A stretch of 18,118 bases of DNA from Acidilobaceae archaeon (GTDB lineage: Archaea; Thermoproteota; Thermoprotei_A; Sulfolobales; Acidilobaceae). The stretch is taken from positions 1-18,118 of the forward strand of contig JALWJI010000070.1 in assembly GCA_027081695.1 (NCBI GenBank), read 5' to 3'. Position 1 is the first letter of the stretch. Each line of letters starts with the position of its first letter. The notes under the pieces were generated by a model. That model was not told the origin of the DNA, did not search any database, and was given only the letters and a program-made list of their open reading frames with translations. This document shows positions 8,223 through 13,306 of this stretch, piece by piece. The translations under genes were made by a program, and so were the position numbers.

Positions 8223-8538
8223 CTGGCTAATAGTATTCATAGTACTCGTATACGTGTTCCTAAAAGCATGGGATAAAACAGACAGCGTCAGGGCCGCGAC
8301 AATAATAATGCTCCTAATAGGCAAGCTAGCAGCGGCAATAATGGCTATAACGGGTCTCGACAGGACCCTAACCATACTACAGCTGAGAAGCGGGGATCTG
8401 GTAAGGGTATCAGTTGCAGAGGCAATCTTCGCACTCTTCCTAGTAACAATAATAACAGTAGCCGTATCAGCACTAGTCCTCGACGCACTCCCCTCAGAGA
8501 TCCGCAGAGCACTAGACGTGGAGGGATCCGATAAATGA
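8200..8538 (+). CDS. Three-span small membrane protein, 112 aa
   Basis: GTG at 8200 with GGTGA about ten bases upstream, inside the end of the previous gene. Spans at about 6-22, 30-51 and 72-95 (FALFLVTIITVAVSALVL), followed by a short charged tail (PSEIRRALDVEGSDK). Small hydrophobic multi-span proteins of this size are typical virion membrane or capsid components of lipid-containing archaeal viruses, but I see no specific signature. The stop overlaps the next start (ATGA). Confidence 0.75.
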   Translation: MIDTVAASWLIVFIVLVYVFLKAWDKTDSVRAATIIMLLIGKLAAAIMAITGLDRTLTILQLRSGDLVRVSVAEAIFALFLVTIITVAVSALVLDALPSEIRRALDVEGSDK

Positions 8539-8852
8539 TACAAAACAACACGCTCCCGTATCTCACGAGGCTCCTAGTAGACCTAGCACTAGACGGACTA
8601 GAACAGGAACAGGAAGCCCTCCAAGAAATAAAGGCACCGAAACTAGACGCATTCATAACAGAGACAACTAGCCTCAGGCTCGTCCTACGCGGTAAAAGTG
8701 TAAGGGCAATAGCAAAACACCTCAAGAGGGAAACAGACAACCCATACGCGACAGAATACGAGCTCGCGTACCTGAACAGCATCAGGACTCTTAGAGCCCG
8801 CATAGTCAAACGAGACATAGAAAAACTCTTCCTCAACATCGGTGAACAATAG
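8535..8852 (+). CDS. Small soluble helical protein, 105 aa
   Basis: ATG overlaps the previous stop by four bases; GGAGG lies about ten bases upstream. The product is fully helical and charged, without membrane spans. One segment (VLRGKSVRAIAKHLKRETDNPYATEY) reads like a helix-turn-helix, so nucleic-acid binding is possible. It immediately precedes the ATPase gene and shares one base with it, so it may be an ATPase partner, for example a small terminase-like or adaptor subunit. That is inference from position only. Confidence 0.7.
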   Translation: MIQNNTLPYLTRLLVDLALDGLEQEQEALQEIKAPKLDAFITETTSLRLVLRGKSVRAIAKHLKRETDNPYATEYELAYLNSIRTLRARIVKRDIEKLFLNIGEQ

Positions 8853-9775
8853 TGTTCCCCAACTACCTCTGGGGAGCAGACTGGACACGCTACAAGAGCC
8901 CAGTCCTAAGAAACATGACAGTAGTAGGATACATGCAGAGCGGGAAGACAACATACGTAAGATACCTAGCAAGACTAATGTACAAATACGCGACGAGAAA
9001 AGGAGCAGACGACTCAGAAATAGCATACATAGAAACACCCTCACTCAAAAGGGCAAAAGAAGAGATAAAAACAATAATAGATATAGAAAGGACAAGATAC
9101 CTCATGCTGTTCGTAGATGACGCCATAAAATCAGCACACTCAAGACGACACAACATCCTCGAGACCCAGCTCTTCTCGGACATAAGACACTGGAGCATGA
9201 GGAAAGGAGTACTAATAGTAGTATACGCGACCCAGGACTTCCGCCTACTGGACAGGCTCATGCGGAGCGCAATGATCTACAGCTGGAAAAGCCTCCCCTT
9301 CGAATACTGGATAGGGGACAGGGAGACGAGGAGAAAAATACACACATGGATAGGAGACCCAGACATAGTAAGACTACTAGAAGCAATAACACAAGCAATA
9401 TACAGCAACAACCCAGAGAAAAGCATAAGCGCACTGCAGACAGCAGTCGTGAGGATCCCCGTACAGCGGTGGGGCCCCAGACCAGTAAAAGGAATACTCC
9501 CACTAACACCGCCCAGCCACATATGGCACCGAATAACAGAACAAGACGGTGAAGGTGAAACACAAGAAGAAATAGACACCGGGCTAATACTCCACGCACT
9601 CATACGCCTCCTAAAACACCTAAGAGGTGAAAAATACCTCCTAAAGTGGAACCGGGGCAAGTACCTGATAATAAAGACGCCGAAAGGACGCGAAATAAGC
9701 CTAGGACCCCTAGGTGAAAACCCAAAACTAAAACAAATAATCAACCAAGCCCGTCGACAGAACGAATACTCCTAA
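8852..9775 (+). CDS. P-loop ATPase, FtsK/HerA-like (candidate packaging or assembly ATPase)
   Basis: GTG at 8852, after GGTGA and overlapping the previous TAG by one base. Walker A is GYMQSGKT (26-33) following a beta strand. Walker B is YLMLFVDDA with D89 and D90. VVYATQ (123-128) supplies the conserved Gln that follows Walker B in the FtsK/HerA/VirD4 group, so a DNA-translocating motor is the preferred reading. A C-terminal part (about 230-295, ALIRLLKHLRG ... GKYLIIKTPKGREISL) resembles a small winged helix. A Zot-like morphogenesis ATPase is the main alternative. It closes an operon of membrane proteins, which fits DNA packaging into a membrane-containing particle. Its last 35 bases overlap the convergent minus-strand gene. 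Confidence 0.82.
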   Translation: MFPNYLWGADWTRYKSPVLRNMTVVGYMQSGKTTYVRYLARLMYKYATRKGADDSEIAYIETPSLKRAKEEIKTIIDIERTRYLMLFVDDAIKSAHSRRHNILETQLFSDIRHWSMRKGVLIVVYATQDFRLLDRLMRSAMIYSWKSLPFEYWIGDRETRRKIHTWIGDPDIVRLLEAITQAIYSNNPEKSISALQTAVVRIPVQRWGPRPVKGILPLTPPSHIWHRITEQDGEGETQEEIDTGLILHALIRLLKHLRGEKYLLKWNRGKYLIIKTPKGREISLGPLGENPKLKQIINQARRQNEYS

Positions 9776-10007
9776 TAGGATACCAAGGCTTAAACCCGTA
9801 AACCCTGCTATCAGGGCTCCAAACAAACAAAACAATACCATCAACAACCACACCACTACGCTCCAAACAAAGAATCAACCTCTGCAGAAGCCTAAGACGA
9901 ACCCGGCCCTCAAGCTCCAAAACATAATGACCCAAAACCACACCCCAAATAAAGAGTATAAGGCTCCCCCAGTATATTAATGTCATGTTAGAGAACAACA
10001 AAACCAT
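9741..10007 (-). CDS. Membrane protein sharing the GTTAGAGAA-type start region, 88 aa
   Basis: ATG at 10007 is chosen because it gives M-V-L-L-F-S-N, the same M-x-x-x-F-S-N start as the three paralogs to the right; upstream GTG 10010 and a start at 10052 are alternatives. One span (about 8-27, IYWGSLILFIWGVVLGHYVL) is followed by a basic helix and a short beta-rich tail. Beyond the FSN it does not resemble the paralogs, and it has no second repeat pair at its 3' end. Codons end mostly in G or T, unlike the A/C-ending codons of the operon it converges on. Its 3' end overlaps the ATPase gene by 35 bases. Function unknown. Confidence 0.6.
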   Translation of the reverse strand: MVLLFSNMTLIYWGSLILFIWGVVLGHYVLELEGRVRLRLLQRLILCLERSGVVVDGIVLFVWSPDSRVYGFKPWYPIRSIRSVDGLG

Positions 10008-10029
10008 CACAAACACAACCTTCTCTAAC
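9987..10029. repeat. Inverted-repeat pair R0 at the start of the membrane gene
   Basis: GTTAGAGAA (9987-9995) and TTCTCTAAC (10021-10029), a perfect 9-bp inverted repeat with a 25-nt spacer. Read on the minus strand, the upstream arm lies 13 bases before ATG 10007 and the downstream arm encodes Phe-Ser-Asn at codons 5-7. Confidence 0.85.
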
Positions 10030-10060
10030 AACATTAAAATTAAATAATACATATCATATA
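10030..10060 (+). promoter_or_regulatory. AT-rich promoter region of the divergent pair
   Basis: The stretch is almost pure A/T; TTAAATAATA at 10040-10049 is a plausible TATA box placed about 40 bases before ATG 10086. The same region must also drive the minus-strand gene starting at 10007. Confidence 0.45.
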
Positions 10061-10085
10061 TTTCCGTTCTCTGAGGCTGATCAAT

Positions 10086-10382
10086 ATGCCTGATATCATT
10101 TCTGTGTATGCAATCCTGATCATGCTTATTGGAGCGCTGTATATAATATCAGGACTATTCAAAATAGGCTCAAATCTTTTTGAAAGATATGCGAAGACAA
10201 TACTCGATGACATATGTAAGAATAGGTATTCAATTGTCTTCGGATCGATGCTCATCATACTCTCCATACTACTTCTAGAAGCACTAGAATCACCATACAA
10301 TACAGACACAATAATGTTAGGCATAGCGACTCTCCTACTGTCAGCATCCTCAGTATGTGGATGTAAAATCGAGAAAAGTTAG
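10086..10382 (+). CDS. Three-span small membrane protein, 98 aa
   Basis: ATG at 10086. Hydrophobic spans lie at about 4-25, 49-66 and 76-92, with a charged cytoplasmic-type loop between the first two (FERYAKTILDDICKN). The C-terminus holds CGCKIEKS. The TAG stop is supplied by bases of the GTTAGAGAA arm at 10378-10386, so the gene runs directly into the repeat of module 1; it could have been truncated when the module arrived. It is convergent with the module 1 gene, stop to stop 8 bases apart. No family recognised. Confidence 0.7.
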   Translation: MPDIISVYAILIMLIGALYIISGLFKIGSNLFERYAKTILDDICKNRYSIVFGSMLIILSILLLEALESPYNTDTIMLGIATLLLSASSVCGCKIEKS

Positions 10383-10421
10383 AGAACAAACTATGAGTCT
10401 CGCCCCGACTCATTCTCTAAC
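10378..10421. repeat. Inverted-repeat pair R1b at the 3' end of module 1
   Basis: GTTAGAGAA (10378-10386) and TTCTCTAAC (10413-10421), spacer 26 nt. The spacer carries the stop codon of the minus-strand gene and a nested perfect stem, ATGAGTC (10393-10399) with GACTCAT (10407-10413), loop 7 nt. A long hairpin could therefore form at the mRNA 3' end and might act as terminator or stability element. Confidence 0.85.
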
Positions 10422-10612
10422 ACCAGAGACCTCAACACAGGATCCTCCTCAACCAACAAACCATCCAACATACTCTCAGCCTCAGACAAAGCCCGGACAA
10501 GAGACTCCCAAACACCCCTAGGAAGCCTACCACGATAAAAAACAAGCAACACCCTCAACAACTCGACCTGACACCTCAACCTCTCAACCCCGTTAGAGAA
10601 CACCCGAACCAC
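10391..10612 (-). CDS. Module 1 paralog of the LP...AL.EAES family, 73 aa
   Basis: GTG 10612 is preferred to TTG 10618 because GGGTG then lies seven bases upstream and the start is exactly four codons before FSN, as in the sister genes. The family core is LLVFYRGRLPRG...LVRALSEAESML...EEDPVLRSLVLE: two or three amphipathic helices, no membrane span, no Cys after the first third. The minus-strand paralogs at 11661-11945 and 13286-13537 share the spacing L-P, A-L-x-E-A-E-S and D-P. Codons here end mostly in G or T. It is divergent from a ribbon-helix-helix gene. Function unknown; a helical partner or effector of the neighbouring regulator is one possibility. Confidence 0.75.
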   Translation of the reverse strand: MVRVFSNGVERLRCQVELLRVLLVFYRGRLPRGVWESLVRALSEAESMLDGLLVEEDPVLRSLVLENESGRDS

Positions 10613-10635
10613 GACCAAACACCCACTTCTCTAAC
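10592..10635. repeat. Inverted-repeat pair R1a at the 5' end of module 1
   Basis: GTTAGAGAA (10592-10600) and TTCTCTAAC (10627-10635), spacer 26 nt. On the minus strand the spacer contains GGGTG and the GTG start; the inner arm is codons FSN. Upstream arm to start is 14 bases, arm to arm identical to the pair at 13517-13560. Confidence 0.9.
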
Positions 10636-10655
10636 TAAGCTTAGCCTACTAAGTA

Positions 10656-10698
10656 AGATAGTAAACAAACCTAATAAGCTTTGCTATGCATACTATCT
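10656..10698. promoter_or_regulatory. Operator and promoter between module 1 gene and the RHH gene
   Basis: AGATAGTA (10656-10663) and TACTATCT (10691-10698) form a perfect 8-bp inverted repeat separated by 27 bp. Between them is AAACCTAATAAG (about 10667-10678), a BRE/TATA-like element about 40 bases before ATG 10714. The same ACAAACCTAATAA string recurs before the AbrB gene at the same distance. Arms flanking a TATA box suit autorepression by the ribbon-helix-helix protein. Confidence 0.6.
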
Positions 10699-10713
10699 AA
10701 GTCGGTGACTATC

Positions 10714-10857
10714 ATGGTTAAAAGAGTCCACGTTATATTCGACAACGATGAATTTGAAGAACTCAAGAAACGAAAAGACAAACTCGGACTCTCCTGGACC
10801 CAAGTAATCAAACTAGGATTAGAATGTCTAGAAAAGCACCAGGAATTCTCAAAGTAA
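10714..10857 (+). CDS. Ribbon-helix-helix (CopG/Arc-like) regulator, 47 aa
   Basis: ATG with GGTGA five bases upstream, TAA at 10855-10857. A short strand (residues 3-9, KRVHVIF) is followed by helix 1 (DEFEELKKRKDKLG) and helix 2 (WTQVIKLGLECLEK), the compact layout of archaeal plasmid and virus CopG-type proteins, which dimerise through the strand and insert it into the DNA major groove. It reads away from the module 1 gene across an inverted-repeat operator and is followed by a small membrane protein gene, with which it may be co-transcribed. An antitoxin role is possible, but no recognisable toxin (PIN, RelE) lies next to it. Confidence 0.8.
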   Translation: MVKRVHVIFDNDEFEELKKRKDKLGLSWTQVIKLGLECLEKHQEFSK

Positions 10858-10882
10858 ACCGCGAAAGGAGGCAGATGTAAAT

Positions 10883-11134
10883 ATGGCAAAGACCTTTAAA
10901 AGGATACTGGATCTTTACATAAACATACTCGCTTCAGCACTCAATCCTGCAGGATATTTTGCTCCAATAGTAGGAGCCTCAATATTTATAGGACTAATGA
11001 CACTAGTACTTGACCCATTCATAAAAGCTTCCCAAATTATACTAAACATATACAAGATAATCTCGGCTACTATACTGCTTTCAGGAGCAATAGACATGAT
11101 AAAGCGGAAACGATCTAGAAAGCATTTCTTCTAA
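10883..11134 (+). CDS. Two-span small membrane protein, 83 aa
   Basis: ATG at 10883, GGAGG about 13 bases upstream, 25 bases after the RHH stop. Spans at about 27-43 (PIVGASIFIGLMTLVL) and 51-71 (QIILNIYKIISATILLSGAI), then a strongly basic tail (KRKRSRKHFF) that should be cytoplasmic. Likely in one transcript with the RHH gene. No family recognised. Confidence 0.65.
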   Translation: MAKTFKRILDLYINILASALNPAGYFAPIVGASIFIGLMTLVLDPFIKASQIILNIYKIISATILLSGAIDMIKRKRSRKHFF

Positions 11135-11138
11135 AAGT

Positions 11139-11171
11139 TTTAAGGAAGATTGACGAGTATAATTATAAAAT
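11139..11171 (+). promoter_or_regulatory. Probable promoter of the next membrane protein
   Basis: Two AT-rich elements, TTTTAAGG (about 11148-11155) and ATTATAAAAT (11162-11171), lie 30-50 bases before ATG 11199. The first leaves room for the GGAGGAG Shine-Dalgarno at 11185-11191 in the transcript and is preferred. Confidence 0.4.
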
Positions 11172-11198
11172 AAACTATAATCAAGGAGGAGTTCAATA

Positions 11199-11621
11199 AT
11201 GACCCCTCTACCAGACATACCATGGGGAAAAATAATAAACATGGCAATAATAACAATAACTATTATTGGTTTCCTAATATTAATTATAATGGTATTTTAC
11301 TATTGGTTATTTGCTGGTCCTAAGAAAGCACGAGAAGACCTCTGCTACCACTACTGTAATAATCCAGGTCTCCTAATAGCTTTCAATGGTGCAGCGACAT
11401 TACTATTAGTAGGAGTATTTTTCGCAGTATTATTCGGAAACCCACAACCCCAATATACCCTAGGGATAGCAACAATAGGAATATTACTGACATCACTCTC
11501 AATTATATACACAACATGCCCATACTACTGCCCAAGAAACAAACAAAACCAGAATACTATAGAAACATCTAGAGAAACCGCTACTGAATCCTCACAAATC
11601 AATAACGACCAGGGAGACTGA
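11199..11621 (+). CDS. Three-span membrane protein with two CxxxC pairs, 140 aa
   Basis: ATG with GGAGGAG eight bases upstream. Spans at about 12-39, 57-80 and 86-105. Two CX3C motifs, CYHYC (49-53) and CPYYC (107-111), sit just after spans 1 and 3, where they could bind a metal together or form disulfides on one side of the membrane. The C-terminal 28 residues are polar and Asn/Gln/Thr-rich (NKQNQNTIETSRET...). The end of this gene (about 11590-11632) has a diverged copy at 13213-13255 in front of module 3. It converges on the module 2 gene. No family recognised. Confidence 0.7.
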   Translation: MTPLPDIPWGKIINMAIITITIIGFLILIIMVFYYWLFAGPKKAREDLCYHYCNNPGLLIAFNGAATLLLVGVFFAVLFGNPQPQYTLGIATIGILLTSLSIIYTTCPYYCPRNKQNQNTIETSRETATESSQINNDQGD

Positions 11622-11635
11622 GGCGGTGTTTAATG
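11588..11635 (+). repeat. Duplicated gene end, copy A
   Basis: The last codons and 3' flank of the CxxxC membrane gene match 13213-13255: both share GCT.CTGAA near the start, then GGGAGACTGAG, and G(C/A)GTGTTT. Copy A encodes ...NNDQGD-stop; copy B encodes ...KSNEGD-stop in the equivalent frame. Both copies lie immediately to the left of a family module, so the duplication covered a membrane-gene-plus-module segment. Confidence 0.6.
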
Positions 11636-11660
11636 ATATAGTATGTTGATGTGATGGGGT

Positions 11661-11945
11661 TTAGTCGTGTGTCTGTTTGGGTGTTTTCTGTTGGGTGTTA
11701 GAGAAGCCCGGTGAGGATCCACTCGGTTCATTCTCTAACTTTTCTAATATGAGCGGCCTCAGCAACGGGTCCACATCAATGAGGACGCTGTTACGCACAC
11801 TCTCGGCTTCTCCCAGGGCTTTCAGGAGGGCGCGCCTAACGTCCTCAGGAAGCCTATCATGGTATAACTCCAGCAGTACGCCCAGGACCTCGGCGACGCA
11901 CCTTGCTCTCCACAACAGCTCCCAGTTAGAGAACATATCGTCCAC
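11661..11945 (-). CDS. Module 2 paralog of the LP...AL.EAES family, 94 aa
   Basis: GTG 11945, with AAGGTGG upstream, gives M-D-D-M-F-S-N. The core LLELYHDRLPEDVRRALLKALGEAES...DVDPLLRPLILEKLENE aligns without gaps over most of its length with module 1. Here the 3' repeat pair lies inside the coding frame, read as LENE ... GFSN, and the protein continues with a polar tail (TQQKTPKQTHD). Codons are GC-rich and mixed, different from modules 1 and 3. It is divergent from a winged-helix gene across a strong palindrome. Function unknown. Confidence 0.75.
   Translation of the reverse strand: MDDMFSNWELLWRARCVAEVLGVLLELYHDRLPEDVRRALLKALGEAESVRNSVLIDVDPLLRPLILEKLENEPSGSSPGFSNTQQKTPKQTHD
11697..11739. 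repeat. Inverted-repeat pair R2b at the 3' end of module 2
   Basis: GTTAGAGAA (11697-11705) and TTCTCTAAC (11731-11739), spacer 25 nt. The spacer has a nested, slightly bulged stem, CCGGTG with CAC(T)CGG, echoing the nested stem of the module 1 3' pair. Confidence 0.85.
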
Positions 11946-11968
11946 ATCAAACCACCTTCATCTCTAAC
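11925..11968. repeat. Inverted-repeat pair R2a at the 5' end of module 2
   Basis: GTTAGAGAA (11925-11933) and ATCTCTAAC (11960-11968), spacer 26 nt; the outer arm has one mismatch at its inner end. The geometry relative to the GTG start (14 bases before, FSN after) is the same as in modules 1 and 3. Confidence 0.85.
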
Positions 11969-11972
11969 TCTT

Positions 11973-11993
11973 ATTCATATTCAGAATATGAAT
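11973..11993. promoter_or_regulatory. 21-bp palindromic operator between module 2 gene and winged-helix gene
   Basis: ATTCATATTC (11973-11982), one central A, GAATATGAAT (11984-11993): perfect 10-bp arms. It sits four bases beyond the repeat pair and about 56 bases before ATG 12050. Related half-sites follow (TTGAATC, TCAGAATCAGAAT, to about 12029). The winged-helix protein encoded to the right is the natural candidate to bind it. Confidence 0.65.
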
Positions 11994-12049
11994 TTGAATC
12001 CTAAAAAATTTTACGGTTCAGAATCAGAATAAGACAAGGTGCATTGGAC

Positions 12050-12307
12050 ATGGATCAGGAAACAATAAAACTCCTACTAACAGTACCTGGGAGGATCCTC
12101 TACTATATGGGAATACTAAACCTGGAGACAGCCAAGCTCTCCCACCTAGCAAAATACGTGGGAAACGGCGTATACAGCCAAGCACCAAGAACAAAACACG
12201 GACTATGGATCTACAATCCACACGAAGAAATAATAACACTAACAGAAAAAGGAAAAACCATCGCACAGAAACTAACATGCATAAATAATTTGCGAGAAAA
12301 ACAATAA
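12050..12307 (+). CDS. Winged-helix DNA-binding protein, 85 aa
   Basis: ATG 12050 with GGTG nine bases upstream; TTG 12044 is a poorer alternative. The order is helix (ETIKLLLTVPGRILYYMG), helix, recognition helix (ETAKLSHLAKYVG), then a beta wing (GLWIYNPHEEIITLTEKGKTIAQKL); ITLTEKGK is the usual end of the wing in archaeal wHTH regulators. Likely a dimeric repressor acting on the adjacent palindrome and so on the divergent module 2 gene. It may be co-transcribed with the protease gene downstream. Confidence 0.75.
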   Translation: MDQETIKLLLTVPGRILYYMGILNLETAKLSHLAKYVGNGVYSQAPRTKHGLWIYNPHEEIITLTEKGKTIAQKLTCINNLREKQ

Positions 12308-12367
12308 TAGATTATTAATAGGATAACAATAGTGAATACTGCATCGAGAATAATTATGGTGGTACTG

Positions 12368-12856
12368 ATGACAAATCAATGTCTTCATGGATATTTCTAT
12401 AAACTCCGCCCAGATTCTCCAGAATACCCCTTCATTGAAGCAAAACTATATTTAAATAATGAATACAAGGGAAAGATCGCGTTCCTAATCGATACAGGAG
12501 CTGGTGCAACATTAATCGTATATAAAGACGCTTTAAGGCTAGGTATATCACCACGCTCAACAGGAAAGACAATTAAGATAATAGGAGTAAGCGGTTCTGA
12601 AAAAGCCGCTTTATTAAATACACCCATAAAACTAGAATTACTGGAATCCCATGAGAATAAGGATAACCTGTCCTCGATTACAATAAGCCTATCATCTATT
12701 CAGGTCGAAAAGCCTCGTGAAGTTAAAAAACGTATGCGTGGGAGCCGTATTTCCGATATTATGACCAGGCCTAGCCTTCTAGGCTGGGATGTTTTGAAAG
12801 ATCTTTCGATTATTATTGATTATCCGAGAAAGTTAATTAGAATATGTAAAGAATAA
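12368..12856 (+). CDS. Retropepsin-like aspartic protease, 162 aa
   Basis: ATG 12368 is preferred because GGTGG lies five bases upstream; GTG 12332, 12 codons earlier in frame, is possible. The active-site motif FLIDTGAGAT (Asp42) follows a beta strand, a flap-like segment IIGVSGSEKAALL follows, and LLGWDVLKDLSIIIDY (137-152) matches the conserved second motif of clan AA proteases. One active-site Asp means it must act as a homodimer, as in retroviral proteases. There is no signal peptide, so it is cytoplasmic. A disordered basic insert (EKPREVKKRMRGSRISD) precedes the second motif. Its substrate is unknown. Confidence 0.82.
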   Translation: MTNQCLHGYFYKLRPDSPEYPFIEAKLYLNNEYKGKIAFLIDTGAGATLIVYKDALRLGISPRSTGKTIKIIGVSGSEKAALLNTPIKLELLESHENKDNLSSITISLSSIQVEKPREVKKRMRGSRISDIMTRPSLLGWDVLKDLSIIIDYPRKLIRICKE

Positions 12857-12858
12857 TG

Positions 12859-13056
12859 TTATATAATTAAAATGACGTCCTCTTCAGGAACATAATCTAC
12901 TATTACTTCCCTTGGATCATAACCCTTCTCACGAACCTTTCTTAACACATCCTCCAACGTGTCTCCATAAGCAATAATCCTATCTCCAATCCTAGCAATA
13001 AACTTGCCTGCATATTTTTCTGGAAGACTGACTACCAATGACAACCTTATCTTCAC
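12859..13056 (-). CDS. DUF5678-like small protein, 65 aa
   Basis: GTG 13056; the stop is three bases from the convergent protease stop. The pattern LPEKYAGKFIARIGDRIIAYGDTLEDVLRKV..., then a helix and a final strand (REVIVDYVPEEDVILII), resembles the archaeal DUF5678 family, in which a GKxVA strand is followed by a turn and a helix. I recall such proteins being encoded beside retropepsin-like proteases in archaeal genomes, which would make the pair a functional unit, but I could not check this. Here the two are convergent, not in one operon. Confidence 0.65.
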   Translation of the reverse strand: MKIRLSLVVSLPEKYAGKFIARIGDRIIAYGDTLEDVLRKVREKGYDPREVIVDYVPEEDVILII

Positions 13057-13099
13057 CTCTAACTACCATATTACTTTGCCCAATTAATGTCTCTTGTAG

Positions 13100-13200
13100 A
13101 CCTGTCATTCTAGTATCATGTTACACACGGTATAAATTTGTTTTACATTCCATGTTTTACACTATCCATGCTAAAAATATAAGTTGCAAACATGACAGGT
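13100..13200. repeat. 101-bp segment bounded by ACCTGTCAT / ATGACAGGT
   Basis: ACCTGTCAT at 13100-13108 and ATGACAGGT at 13192-13200 are perfect inverted 9-mers. TAG stands directly outside each end (13097-13099 and 13201-13203), as a 3-bp target duplication would. The inside is AT-rich and contains a near-direct repeat (CATGTTACAC, CATGTTTTACAC). A tiny non-autonomous element is possible, but chance is not excluded. Confidence 0.4.
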
Positions 13201-13212
13201 TAGCTCCTGAAC

Positions 13213-13255
13213 CACCCATCCAAAAGCAACGAGGGAGACTGAGCCAGTGTTTGAG
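13213..13255 (+). repeat. Duplicated gene end, copy B (remnant)
   Basis: Matches the last codons and 3' flank of the CxxxC membrane gene (see 11588-11635), with conserved GGGAGACTGAG and GTGTTT. No membrane gene remains in front of it, so it reads as the stump left after deletion of a second copy. Confidence 0.55.
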
Positions 13256-13264
13256 TGAGTAGTA

Positions 13265-13306
13265 GTTAGAGAAAAATGTGGGCTCCTAGTGCTTTGCTTC
13301 TCTAAC
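13265..13306. repeat. Inverted-repeat pair R3b at the 3' end of module 3
   Basis: GTTAGAGAA (13265-13273) and TTCTCTAAC (13298-13306), spacer 24 nt. The stop codon of the module 3 gene lies in the spacer. The inner arm is translated here as V-R-E, not L-E-N as in modules 1 and 2, so the DNA is conserved in a different frame. Confidence 0.85.

Larger units (their letters stand above)
13057..13264. other. Gene-free stretch with inverted repeat and gene remnant
   Basis: No convincing gene is visible. It is AT-rich and holds a 101-bp segment bounded by a 9-bp inverted repeat (13100-13200), then a diverged copy of the end of the CxxxC membrane gene (13213-13255), then module 3. The promoter of the DUF5678-like gene must be at its left side; ATTAATT around 13082-13088 is a weak TATA candidate. 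Confidence 0.5.

Noticed and set aside
13038..13262. 74-codon plus-strand frame over the intergenic stretch
   Set aside because: No protein-like pattern; it crosses the inverted repeat and the duplicated gene end in the wrong frame.
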